Below the pieces are notes generated by a model, which saw nothing but the letters and a program-made list of their open reading frames with translations, was not told where the DNA came from and made no database searches. Below, one piece after another: positions 43,858 through 52,524 of a stretch of DNA of 64,000 nt (the first letter of the stretch is position 1; each line of letters begins with the position of its first letter). A program made the translations under genes and the position numbers. This DNA is from Halegenticoccus soli (lineage in GTDB: Archaea; Halobacteriota; Halobacteria; Halobacteriales; Haloferacaceae), in assembly GCF_002844195.1 (NCBI RefSeq), contig NZ_PEND01000006.1, positions 1 through 64,000 of the forward strand, read 5' to 3'.

Positions 43858-44427
43858 ATGGGCGAACAGACCCCCGACCGCCGCAGAAACGAGCACGGGC
43901 AGTACGCCGACCGCATCCCGCTCGACCGCGTGATGGGAGTCTTCGAGGCGCGGGACGACCGCGCGCGCCCGCTCACGGCGACCGACGTGATGGAGGCGCT
44001 GGGTTGCTCGCGGCGGACGGCCCACAACAAGCTCAACGCGCTCACGGAGCGGGGGGCTCTCGACACCCGAAAGGTCGGCGCGCGCAGCCGCGTGTGGTGG
44101 GTACCCATAGAGCGCCCTGTCGACCCGGAGGTGCCGTCGGACGGCCGACCGGCGGCGGTTTCGCGCGCGATCGAGACCGCGAACCTCCCGGGGAGCGGGC
44201 CGACGCTCGAAGCGCGCCGGGAGGCGCTGTCGGCCGCTTACGACTACCTCGCGGAGTACCCGGAGGCGAAGAAGGCGGACTTCCTGCGCGACGTGTACCA
44301 CGAGCACTCGGCCGGGTTCGAATCGGCCGAGGGGTGGTGGAACGCGATCCAGCCGGCGCTCAAGCAGCTTCCGGGCGTCGATCCGCCGAAGGAGCGCGGC
44401 CACATCTGGCACTTCCTCGGCGGTTGA
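43858..44427 (+). CDS. HTH regulator next to lactate genes
   Basis: A 189-residue protein with an N-terminal winged HTH (about residues 17-80: DRVMGVFEARDDRARPLTATDVMEALGCSRRTAHNKLNAL). A C-terminal domain has the motif LAEYPEAKKADFLRDVYHEHSAGFESAEGWWNAIQPAL. The ATG at 43858 is at leaderless distance from TATA-like GCTTATG. It is transcribed away from lctP, so control of the lactate genes is a fair guess. Confidence 0.75.
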   Translation: MGEQTPDRRRNEHGQYADRIPLDRVMGVFEARDDRARPLTATDVMEALGCSRRTAHNKLNALTERGALDTRKVGARSRVWWVPIERPVDPEVPSDGRPAAVSRAIETANLPGSGPTLEARREALSAAYDYLAEYPEAKKADFLRDVYHEHSAGFESAEGWWNAIQPALKQLPGVDPPKERGHIWHFLGG

Positions 44428-44610
44428 TTTCCCCCGACGGCTGATCCTCCCTCGGCGGCCGCTCTTCGCTCGGCAGTCGGTCCCCGCGTCCGCCGGATGC
44501 GGCGACCAGGTGGTTTTATGTCACGATAGGAACCACCACCCCCCGACGCACCATCGACGGACAGCCCGCCGGTCGGACGCTCGCCGGCGAAGTCGGTGCG
44601 ACACGAACTC

Positions 44611-46398
44611 ATGAGCCGGCCCATCGATCCCTCGGACGACGTGGCGGAGCCGAGCGAAGACGCCTCCACCGACGAGGGGGACGAGGGATCCGTCTACGCG
44701 TCCGAAGTCGAGGGAAAGCAGTACCGCGGGACGTGGTACGTCCCGCTGCCGTACGAGAGGCTCGAAGCGGCTCCCGAGACCGACGACTACCCCGACCGGG
44801 GGACCGGTGGCGGGTTCAGGCTCGCCGACCTCCCGCGGGTCCCGCGCGTCCGACACGTCGTGGGCCCCAGCGCGATCATGCTCGGCGCTTCGCTCGGCAG
44901 CGGGGAGACGCTCTTCTGGCCGGTGCTCGTCGCACAACACGGCTGGGGTCTCTACTGGGCGTTCGTTGTCGGGGTGGTCACGCAGTTTTTCATCAACACG
45001 GAGCTCCAGCGCTGGACGGTCGCGACGGGCGAGAGCGTCTTCCGTTCGTTCGTCCGCGTGCACCCGCTCTGGCCCTGGCTGTTTCTCCTCGGCGGATTCG
45101 TCAGCCTGGGGTGGCCGGGCTGGGCCGCGGGGGCCGCGCAGGTCGGCGCGACGGCGCTCGGCCTGGGCGGGACGACGACCGCGGCCTTCGGGTTCGAGAT
45201 AGCCAGCTGGAAGCTCCTCGCAGTCGCGCTGATGACGATCATCTGGCTGTCGTACCAGGTCTCGTCGGTGATGTACAACGCGGTCGAGGCGTTCCAGGTG
45301 GGCCTCCTGTTCGTCGCCATCGGGGCCACCCTCGCGCTGGTGACCGTCACCGACTCCCTCGGGGAGCTGGCGAACGCTCCCGCGGGCGTCCTGCGCGTCG
45401 AACCGCTGCCGCCCGGCATGGACATCGCGGTCTTCCTCGGCGGGCTCGCGTTCGCCGGCGCCGGCGGCTACCTCAACCTCTCACAGAGCCTGTGGGTCCG
45501 CGAGAAGGGCTACGGGATGGGAAACTACCAGGGTCGTGTGAAGAACCCGCTCATCGGCGACGACCCGGAGCCGATCGAACGCGACGGGTTCACCTTCCGC
45601 CCGACGCGGCTCAACCTCCGTCGCTGGCGGGGCTGGTGGCGCGTCGTCCAGCTCGAACACTTCCTGACGTTCGTCGTCGGCCTGCTCGTCGTCGCCACCG
45701 TCCTCATGACCGTCTCGGTCCGCTACGCGCCCGGGACGACCGCGAACGCGCTCGAAATGTGGCTGGGCGGGATCATGCCGCAGCTCGGCGGCCTCGGTCG
45801 GCTGCTCGTGTTCCTCGTGCTCTTCGTCGCGCTCTTCACCACGGAGTACGCGATCGTCGAGTCCTTCGTCCGAAACAGCGCCGACGCGCTGTACGAGGCC
45901 TACGGCCGCGACGCGGGGTGGAACCTGTCGCGCATCTTCTGGCGGCTCCTCACGGGGTTCACCGCGTGGGGCGTCCTCATCATCCTCCTCTTCAGCGCGC
46001 CTCTGGCCCGGCAAGGTCCCTTCTTCTTCCTCGTCGTCGGGGCGGCGATGTCCGGGGCGATAATGTGGCCGTACACCGCGCTCACGCTCGTCGTCAACAC
46101 GACCCGCCTGCCGGAACACCTCCAGCCCGGCTGGCTGCGCGTCGTCGCGATGTGGTGGGGGTCGTCGTTCTACGGCTACTTCACCGTTCTCCTGGTCGGC
46201 GACACGCTGACGACGTGGCTCGGCTTTTCCGCCTTCGCGACCGCGGCCGGCGTCGTCGGAAGCGGCCCCGGCGGCTACGCGCTGTGGGCCGCTTTCTTCG
46301 CCGCGCAGGCGTACGTCATCCTCCGCTCGGCCGTCGGCAAGCGCGACGCCGGTGACACCGTCGACGACGCCGAGGAGACGAGGAACCTGTTCTCCTGA
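44611..46398 (+). CDS. Nramp-like transporter
   Basis: A 595-residue integral membrane protein with an acidic cytosolic lead (1-80) and about ten to twelve hydrophobic segments. VGPSAIMLGASLGSGETLFWPVLVAQHGWGLYWA resembles the first helices of Nramp-fold divalent-metal transporters, but the canonical DPGN metal motif is replaced by GSGET. It therefore may carry another substrate. It is one of a haloarchaeal Nramp-related group. The ATG at 44611 is preferred over a GTG at 44596. It stands between the HTH gene and the lut genes. Confidence 0.75.
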   Translation: MSRPIDPSDDVAEPSEDASTDEGDEGSVYASEVEGKQYRGTWYVPLPYERLEAAPETDDYPDRGTGGGFRLADLPRVPRVRHVVGPSAIMLGASLGSGETLFWPVLVAQHGWGLYWAFVVGVVTQFFINTELQRWTVATGESVFRSFVRVHPLWPWLFLLGGFVSLGWPGWAAGAAQVGATALGLGGTTTAAFGFEIASWKLLAVALMTIIWLSYQVSSVMYNAVEAFQVGLLFVAIGATLALVTVTDSLGELANAPAGVLRVEPLPPGMDIAVFLGGLAFAGAGGYLNLSQSLWVREKGYGMGNYQGRVKNPLIGDDPEPIERDGFTFRPTRLNLRRWRGWWRVVQLEHFLTFVVGLLVVATVLMTVSVRYAPGTTANALEMWLGGIMPQLGGLGRLLVFLVLFVALFTTEYAIVESFVRNSADALYEAYGRDAGWNLSRIFWRLLTGFTAWGVLIILLFSAPLARQGPFFFLVVGAAMSGAIMWPYTALTLVVNTTRLPEHLQPGWLRVVAMWWGSSFYGYFTVLLVGDTLTTWLGFSAFATAAGVVGSGPGGYALWAAFFAAQAYVILRSAVGKRDAGDTVDDAEETRNLFS

Positions 46399-46510
46399 GG
46401 CGCCGCCGCGTCCGTGCTCCCGCGTTCACCGTCGCGCGCCCCCGCGGGGGTCGCCGTCAATACTTTGAGGAATTCCGAAACGACATAGGGGGGCGCACCC
46501 ATGAGACGAC

Positions 46511-47036
46511 ATGGCATCCGAGACCGTCGCCGAATTCGAGGCGTCGCTCGGGCGGCTGGACGCGGACCGACCCCGAGGGGTTCGACGAGACGCTCCGGTC
46601 CGTCGTCGAGGAGCCGGCGGTCGGGGCGTCCCTCCCGTTCGAGGGCGTCTCGCTCGCCGGCACCCCGGTCGTCACGAATCCGACGCCCGCGCAGCTCGCG
46701 GACACGAAGACCGGCGTCACCGCCGCCCGGTTCGCCGTCGCAGACTACGGGAGCCTCGTGCTGGAGTCGACTCCCGACGGCGCGGAGCAGACGAGCCTCT
46801 TTCCCGACCTGCACGTCGCGGTGCTCCGCGCGTCGGACGTCCTCCCGGACATGGGGGCGGCCTTCGAGCGACTCGGCCCCCGTCTCCGCGAGGGCCGGAC
46901 GCCGGGCGCGAACCGCAGCGCGATCATCGCCACCGGCCCGAGCGCGACGGCGGACATGGGCGCGCTCGTCCGCGGGGCGCACGGACCGAGGGAGGTCCAC
47001 GTCGTGATACTCGAGGGGGGCGAGGTCGATGAGTGA
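46511..47036 (+). pseudogene. lutC: LutC-like LUD-domain protein, frameshifted
   Basis: The gene starts at the ATG 46511 (MASETVAEFEASLGRLDADR), but the rest of the LUD domain is in another frame (positions divisible by three), starting around TRTDPEGFDETLRSVVEEPAVG and ending at the stop 47034-47036. Continuing the first frame gives an Arg-rich nonsense translation. The shift lies near 46555-46565. A short deletion (for example two bases, removing the conserved cysteine region) would explain it. The downstream part (VADYGSLVLESTPDG, ATGPSATADMGALVRGAHGP) is well conserved, so the break is recent or a sequencing error. It overlaps lutB by eight bases. Confidence 0.75.
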
Positions 47037-49257
47037 GTCGAGAAGCGCGAAGGCGGCCGAGATCCGGCGGCTGATGCGAACAGAGGGGGACGCGGTCGCG
47101 CGGGGAACGCGCGGGTTCAACCTGGGTCGGTACGAGTCGGTCGCCGACCTGGAGGACTACGAGGAGCTGAAGGACCGGGCGCGGGAGATCAAGGAGGACG
47201 CGATCGAGCGCCTGCCGGAGCTGATCGATCGGCTCCGCGAGCGCGTCGAGGAGAACGGGGGCACGCTCTACGTCGCCGAGGACGCCGCGGACGCGAACCG
47301 GTACGTCCGCCGGGTGGCCGAGGACAGGGGCGCGGGGCGGCTCGTCAAGAGCAAGTCGATGACCACGGAGGAGCTCGACCTGAACGACCACCTCGAAGCC
47401 GCGGGGATCGATGTCGTCGAGACCGACCTCGGCGAGTGGGTGCTCCAGGTCGCCGACGAGTCCCCGTCCCACATCGTCGCGCCCGCGATCCACAAGTCGC
47501 GTGAGGAGATCGCGGCGCTGTTCAACGAGGTGTTCGAGCCCGACGAACCGCTCGAAACGGCGGCGGAGCTCACGGCGTTCGCCCGCGATGAGCTCGGCGA
47601 ACTCATCGCCGGCGCGGACGTGGGCGTGACGGGCGCGAACTTCGTCACGGCCGACACGGGGACGATCGCGCTCGTCACGAGCGAGGGCAACGCCCGGAAG
47701 ACGGCCGTCGTCCCCGACACGCACGTGGCGGTCGCGGGCGTCGAGAAGGTGATTCCCTCGGTCGAGGACCTCCGACCGTTCGTCGAACTCATCGGTCGGT
47801 CCGGCACGGGGCAGGACATCACCTCCTACGTCTCGCTTCTCACCCCGCCGGTGGAGTCGCCGACCGTCGACTTCGACGACCCGGACGCGCCGATGGCGGA
47901 CGCGGCCGCGGAGCGGGACTTCCACCTGGTGCTCGTCGACAACGGGCGCACGGCGATGTGCGAGGACGACCAGCTCCGCGAGACGCTCTACTGCATCCGC
48001 TGTTCGGCGTGTTCGAACTCCTGCGGCAACTTCCAGAGCGTCGGCGGGCACGCCTTCGGCGGCGAGACGTACTCCGGCGGCATCGCGACCGGCTGGGAGG
48101 CCGGCGTCGAGGGGCTCGACACCGCCGCCGAGTTCAACGATCTGTGCACCGGCTGCACCCGCTGTGTGAACGCCTGCCCGGTGAAGATCGACATCCCGTG
48201 GATCAACACGGTCGTCCGCGACCGCATCAACCGCGGGGCGGACCCGAGCGCGTTCGACCCGCTCGTCGAGGGCCTCACGCCGGACGCGGAACCGGCCGGA
48301 ATGAGCCTCCAGAAGCGGTTCTTCGGCAACTTCTCGACCGTCGCGAAGCTCGGTAGCGCGACCGCCCCGCTGTCGAACTGGGTCGCAAACACCGGTCCCG
48401 CGCGGGAGCTGATGGAGCGGACGCTCGGCGTCGACCGTCGGCGGGACCTCCCGGCGTTCGAGCGCGAGACGCTGCGCAAGTGGTTCGACGCCAGGGGGGG
48501 CTCGCGCGTCCCGGCCGCCGCCGCCGCCCGCGAGGCGGTCGTCTACCCGGACCTCTACACGAACCACGTGCAGGTCGACCGCGGGAAGGCGACCGTCCGG
48601 GCGCTCGAAGCGCTCGGCGTGCACGTCCGCGTGCCGGCGGTCGCGTCGAGCGGCCGCGCGCCACTCTCGCAGGGGATGGTCGAGACGGCCGAGCGGCACG
48701 CCCGCGACGTGTACGGCGCGCTCGCAGAGCACGTCGACGCCGGGCGAGACGTCGTCGTCGTGGAACCGAGCGACCTGGCGATGTTCGAGCGGGAGTACGC
48801 GAAGTTCCTCCCGGAGACGTCCCACGAGCGACTCGCGGGGAGCAGCTACGAGGCGATGGAGTACGTCTACGGGCTCCTCCGCAACGGTGCGGACGCGTCG
48901 GCCCTCCGCGGGGCCGCGGACGCCGAGAGCGCCGGGGTCGCGTACCACAGCCACTGCCAGCAGCGCACGCTCGGCCTCGAAGCGCACACGGTCGCCGTCC
49001 TCGAGGAGCTCGGCTACGACGTGCTCACCTCCGAGACGGAGTGCTGCGGGATGGCGGGCTCGTTCGGGTACAAGGCGGAGTACTACGAGCTGAGCGTGGA
49101 CGTCGGAGAGCCCCTGCGGGAGCAGTTTACGAGCCCGGAGGCCCGCGGCCGGACGATCGCGGCCAGCGGCACGTCCTGTCTCGAACAGCTCGAATCGCTG
49201 CTCTCGCGGCCGACCCGCCACCCGATCCAGCTCGTCGCGCCGCGGGGCGGAGACTGA
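47029..49257 (+). CDS. lutB: Fused LutB-LutA L-lactate oxidation protein
   Basis: A 742-residue iron-sulfur protein combining the bacterial LutB and LutA parts. LUD domain (1-310) with VTGANFVTADTGTIALVTSEGN. Two [4Fe-4S] motifs: C322/C325/C328/C332 and C373/C376/C379/C383-P. LutA-type CCG domain (about 505-742) with HSHCQQRTLG and ECCGMAGSFGYK. With LutC it forms the L-lactate dehydrogenase complex feeding the quinone pool. The ATG overlaps the end of the broken lutC. If lutC is truly lost, function may depend on a second copy. Confidence 0.9.
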   Translation: MSESRSAKAAEIRRLMRTEGDAVARGTRGFNLGRYESVADLEDYEELKDRAREIKEDAIERLPELIDRLRERVEENGGTLYVAEDAADANRYVRRVAEDRGAGRLVKSKSMTTEELDLNDHLEAAGIDVVETDLGEWVLQVADESPSHIVAPAIHKSREEIAALFNEVFEPDEPLETAAELTAFARDELGELIAGADVGVTGANFVTADTGTIALVTSEGNARKTAVVPDTHVAVAGVEKVIPSVEDLRPFVELIGRSGTGQDITSYVSLLTPPVESPTVDFDDPDAPMADAAAERDFHLVLVDNGRTAMCEDDQLRETLYCIRCSACSNSCGNFQSVGGHAFGGETYSGGIATGWEAGVEGLDTAAEFNDLCTGCTRCVNACPVKIDIPWINTVVRDRINRGADPSAFDPLVEGLTPDAEPAGMSLQKRFFGNFSTVAKLGSATAPLSNWVANTGPARELMERTLGVDRRRDLPAFERETLRKWFDARGGSRVPAAAAAREAVVYPDLYTNHVQVDRGKATVRALEALGVHVRVPAVASSGRAPLSQGMVETAERHARDVYGALAEHVDAGRDVVVVEPSDLAMFEREYAKFLPETSHERLAGSSYEAMEYVYGLLRNGADASALRGAADAESAGVAYHSHCQQRTLGLEAHTVAVLEELGYDVLTSETECCGMAGSFGYKAEYYELSVDVGEPLREQFTSPEARGRTIAASGTSCLEQLESLLSRPTRHPIQLVAPRGGD

Positions 49258-49335
49258 CGGACCGCCGTCCCGGATCCGTCACCCCGCCGTCACGAATCGC
49301 ACCTACGAACGCTTAAGACCCGGGACTCCAACAGC

Positions 49336-49632
49336 ATGGACATGGACGAAACGCCTCAGGAAATCACGACGCTCGTGGGCCGAGAGGTCTACTCGAACAA
49401 CGGTGTGTTCGTCGGCGAGGTCGAGGACGTGCGCCTCGATCTCGATCAGGAGGTCGTCACCGGCATCGCGCTCTCGCAGCTGAACGACGAACTGTTCCGC
49501 GACCGGATCGAGCGCGGCAAGGGCGTGATGATCCCGTACCGGTGGGTTCGGGCCGTCGGGGACGTGATCCTCATCAACGACGTCATCGAACGGCTCGAAC
49601 AATCAGAAGAGAGCGACGAGATCGCGGCGTAG
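49336..49632 (+). CDS. PRC-barrel domain protein
   Basis: A 98-residue PRC-barrel protein: ITTLVGREVYSNNGVFVGEVEDVRLDLDQEVVTGIAL is the typical opening and MIPYRWVRAVGDVILIND the closing barrel strand. Single-domain PRC-barrel proteins are abundant in haloarchaea and some bind RNA polymerase, ribosomes or CdvB/FtsZ-type partners. Function here is unknown. Start could be 49336 or 49342. Confidence 0.85.
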   Translation: MDMDETPQEITTLVGREVYSNNGVFVGEVEDVRLDLDQEVVTGIALSQLNDELFRDRIERGKGVMIPYRWVRAVGDVILINDVIERLEQSEESDEIAA

Positions 49633-49715
49633 CCGAATCGACGTCCGCCGGAGGTAGAACAGCCGGCCTCCCGTCGGTCGCGCGCGAACCCGCGCCGGGA
49701 GCTTTCGCGAGCCCG

Positions 49716-51170
49716 CTAGCTGCCGTTGCTACTCTCGCTCCCGTCGACGCCCATCGCGTCGAACAGTTTCCTGCGAACCGCCTCCTCCGTCAGCGCGAGC
49801 AGCGTGTCGCGATTCCCCTCGCTCGCCTCGATGCCGGTGAAGATGCCCAGCGGGATCTCGACGCTGCCCTGCGTCGAGTGGCCGCCCGCCGTGCCGATCT
49901 CCTCGAACGCGTCCTGGAGGATGTTCCCGATGTTGATGCGGATGTCCTTCGAGCGGGCGGCGAGGTAGATGTTGTCGTCGGCGATGCCGAAGACGGCCGT
50001 GGTCGTGATGCCTTCGAGGTTCAGGAGGTGGTTCGCGGCCTGGCCGAGCGCCTCGCGGTCGCGGATGAACCCCGCGTTCGAAACGAGGTGGCTGCCCTGG
50101 ACCTCGCGGTTCTGGATGGCTTCGGCGAGCACGTCCAGCGTCTCCGGCGACATCGACGGCGACTCGACCTGTTCGAGCGTCTCGTGGTTCGCGAAGGGGT
50201 AGAGGTAGGCGGCCGCCGTGAGGTCCGCGGGGGTCGTGTCGCGCTTGAAGTCGAGCGTCTCCGCCCGGATGCCGTACAGTAGCGCGGTGGCGACGGCCTC
50301 GCTCGGGCTGAGGTCGAACTCCTGGATGTACTTCGTGAGGATCGTCGACGTGGAGGAGACGTTGGGTCGGACGTCCATGAAGCGCGCGTCGACGTCCGTC
50401 CCGGGCTCGAAGTGATCGATGAAGATGTCGACGCCCGCGCCGATGTCGAGGTCGCCCGACTTCATGTGGTCGACCAGAGCGATCGCGCTGTACTGGGACA
50501 GCGGCGGGGCCTCGTCGCGCTGGCGGAGCTCGATGCCGAGGAGGTTGACGAACGCGCGGTTCTCTTGGTGCCCGATGTCGCCGTCGTAGAGGATGTCGGC
50601 GTCGACGTCGTACTCGCGCGCGATCGCCTGCAGCGCGACGGCGCTGGCGATCGAGTCGGGGTCGGGGTTGTCGTGGGTGAGGATGGCGAGCGTGCCCTCC
50701 GTCTCGCCGAGGATGTCGGCGAGCTGTCGGGCCTTGTATTCGAGCTCGCCGGATTCGAGCGTTCTGAGGGCCGAGTCGGCGATGACGGTCGAGGGGTTGA
50801 TCACCACGTCCGCCCCGAGGTCGCGGAGTTCGTCCTCGGAGACCGGATCGGAGGCGCGGACGACGACGAACTGCTCGCCGCCGTGGTCGCGGATGGCCGA
50901 AACCGCGGCCTTGTTGGCCTCAACGTCCGACGCGAGGATGAGGATGACGTCGCGTCCGTCGACGGCGTTGGCCACGGCGGGCTCGCTGATGTCCTGCCGC
51001 CGCGCGTTCAGATCCTGATCGCGGAGCGTCTCGACGCGGCTCTCGTCCTTGTCGAGAATGAGGACGTCTTTACCCTCGTCGGCGAGCTCCTCGGCGACGA
51101 TGTGGCCGACGCTCCCGCAGCCGAGAATCGCATACGTCGACATCGAGGAGATAGTGACCCCGGTACTCAT
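49716..51170 (-). CDS. DHH phosphoesterase with N-terminal RCK/TrkA-N domain
   Basis: A 484-residue fusion. Residues 11-130 are a Rossmann RCK/TrkA-N domain (YAILGCGSVGHIVAEEL, GCGSVG at 17-22) as in potassium-channel regulators. Residues about 150-320 are a DHH phosphoesterase with THDNPDPDSIA and ALVDH, and IDHFEPG in place of the exact DHH triad. DHHA1-type C-terminus follows (GGHSTQGSVEIPLGIF). Such proteins may cleave cyclic dinucleotides or nanoRNA under nucleotide control. The ATG at 51170 lies about 30 nt after TTAAGT on the minus strand, so it is leaderless; the next Met at 51143 is possible. Confidence 0.88.
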   Translation of the reverse strand: MSTGVTISSMSTYAILGCGSVGHIVAEELADEGKDVLILDKDESRVETLRDQDLNARRQDISEPAVANAVDGRDVILILASDVEANKAAVSAIRDHGGEQFVVVRASDPVSEDELRDLGADVVINPSTVIADSALRTLESGELEYKARQLADILGETEGTLAILTHDNPDPDSIASAVALQAIAREYDVDADILYDGDIGHQENRAFVNLLGIELRQRDEAPPLSQYSAIALVDHMKSGDLDIGAGVDIFIDHFEPGTDVDARFMDVRPNVSSTSTILTKYIQEFDLSPSEAVATALLYGIRAETLDFKRDTTPADLTAAAYLYPFANHETLEQVESPSMSPETLDVLAEAIQNREVQGSHLVSNAGFIRDREALGQAANHLLNLEGITTTAVFGIADDNIYLAARSKDIRINIGNILQDAFEEIGTAGGHSTQGSVEIPLGIFTGIEASEGNRDTLLALTEEAVRRKLFDAMGVDGSESSNGS

Positions 51171-51860
51171 CAGTACCGGAACTAGCCGCGGACGACACTT
51201 AACACCCACTCTTTGCTATGGATTTGGACAGGGTTCTTCACAAACACAAGAACGTCGGAGGGGTACGAATGATCGGTAGTCGATCGGGTGACAGACGACC
51301 ACCCGGCCGCTTCCGCCGTGTTATCGGCGGTGCGGTCGCAAACGTACCGGAAATCTGTCATCGTCGTCGATCGGTCGGTCACGGGTGACGAACCCGGTCA
51401 CGACCGACGAATCGGCGCGGTCGGTCGGCTTGTTCTCGGTCAGAAATCCACCGTTAGATTTACTATTCAGCGCGAAAACACTAGAGTACCCGCCGTCCTG
51501 GCTGTGGTGGTCCCGTTCACCTTCCAGCCCTCCCGTACGGCGGGTATGGGTCTCAGACATTTCGGCGCGCGAACTTCCGCGCGTCGTTTTCGAGAATCGC
51601 GCCGGTAGCCGACGCTTCGTCGCGCAGTCTTCGACGGCTCCGTCGGAGGCGTCAGCGACCGATACGGCGCTCTCGCTGCGCCGGCGACGGAGCAATCGAC
51701 TCCTCTATGGCCCCTCGGAGCGACCGACGCGCCGCCCGCGAATCGCTCCGTCTCCTCCGCGCCGGCGTTCGAAATGGCGTTCGACGGCACCTCCTCGGCC
51801 GATCGTCGCCCCGCCCGAAAGGGAAACGCCTTTTAATCAACCCCGGCAATGACCTCGTGA
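51171..51860. other. Intergenic region, nothing recognised
   Basis: 690 nt between the RCK-DHH gene and tRNA-Lys. It contains the leaderless promoter of the former (about 51195-51205) and a TATA-like CTTTTAATC at 51829-51837 for the tRNA. Frames crossing it are Arg/Ser-rich and not protein-like. I tested for RNase P or SRP RNA motifs by eye and did not find them. Confidence 0.45.
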
Positions 51861-51934
51861 GGGCCGGTAGCTCAGTTAGGCAGAGCGTCTGACTCTTAAT
51901 CAGACGGTCGGGGGTTCAAATCCCTCCCGGCCCG
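51861..51934 (+). tRNA. tRNA-Lys (CTT)
   Basis: A complete 74-nt cloverleaf: acceptor GGGCCGG/CCGGCCC, D-arm TAGCTCAGTTAGGCAGAGC, anticodon stem TCTGA/TCAGA with loop CTCTTAA (anticodon CTT), T-arm GGGGGTTCAAATCCCTC and discriminator G. CTTTTAATC some 25-30 nt upstream is the promoter. Two further copies of its 3' end follow at 52031 and 52134. Confidence 0.97.
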
Positions 51935-52030
51935 TGCACTGAACCACCGAGCGACAGCGAGGTGGTGAAGGAATCGGCAGGAGGATTTGAATCAGGGAGT
52001 GAAGCGAGCGCACGCGAGCGGAACGACCGA

Positions 52031-52052
52031 GGTTCAAATCCCTCCCGGTCCG
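52031..52052 (+). repeat. tRNA-Lys 3'-end copy 1
   Basis: GGTTCAAATCCCTCCCGGTCCG repeats the T-arm and acceptor 3' strand of tRNA-Lys with one change. It is preceded by the inverse word GGATTTGAA (about 51982-51990), so each unit is bounded by an inverted repeat. Confidence 0.85.
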
Positions 52053-52133
52053 TTTTCCCGCGAACGAAGTGAGCAGTGAAAACGCCGCCGTGGGATTTGA
52101 AGTAGAGGAGACGAACGAAGTGAGTCTCGGCGT

Positions 52134-52155
52134 GGTTCAAATCCCTCCCGGCCCG
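52134..52155 (+). repeat. tRNA-Lys 3'-end copy 2
   Basis: An exact second copy of the tRNA-Lys 3' end, 103 bp after copy 1, again preceded by an inverse GGATTTGAA (about 52093-52101). Between the copies lie words such as CGAACGAAGTGAG. The array looks like footprints of repeated integration or a tandem array of att-like sites. Confidence 0.85.
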
Positions 52156-52289
52156 CTTCTGTGACGAACCAACCGACGAGCGCCGCGTCGCACGTGCGGG
52201 TCGCTCCCCGGATCGAACCCCCCGAAAAGCACCGTAACGCGAGAACACGCGTGCGTTCCCCTTCGCACTGAGACGCCCGACGCGAACCC

Positions 52290-52440
52290 GCCGTCCGCGC
52301 CGGGCGCCCTCGGCCTGAAGCCTCCCTGGGGTGCTCATGAAGAAGCAGGACGTGTCGTCCTCCCTTCCCCCAGGTCGACTAAATATCGAGGCCCATTGCT
52401 TGTAAATCATTCTATCTAACACCTAGAATAATTACCGGTG
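52290..52440 (+). mobile_element. Possible TnpB 3' remnant with nested hairpin
   Basis: An intergenic segment whose plus-strand translation includes LGLKPPWGAHEEAGRVVLPSPR, reminiscent of C-termini of haloarchaeal TnpB-type proteins; this resemblance is from memory and unproven. It forms a nested hairpin: outer CCTGGGG (52325-52331) / CCCCAGG (52368-52374), inner AGGACG (52347-52352) / CGTCCT (52356-52361). A terminator or small RNA is the alternative. The rest of 52156-52524 shows nothing else. Confidence 0.3.
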
Positions 52441-52524
52441 ACAATCAATACCATCCGAAATACGCGCGATTCGATAGGCGACGTGGGGGTCACGCTAGCA
52501 CGCCGCGAAGACGGGGCGGGGCTC

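Noticed and set aside
46501-47007. Frame starting at ATG 46501 as the lutC start
   Set aside because: Its translation is an Arg/Ser-rich shadow; only the 46511 frame gives the family N-terminus.
51171-51860. Stable RNA (RNase P or SRP RNA) in the large gap
   Set aside because: No conserved core motifs could be matched by eye; a covariance-model search would decide.
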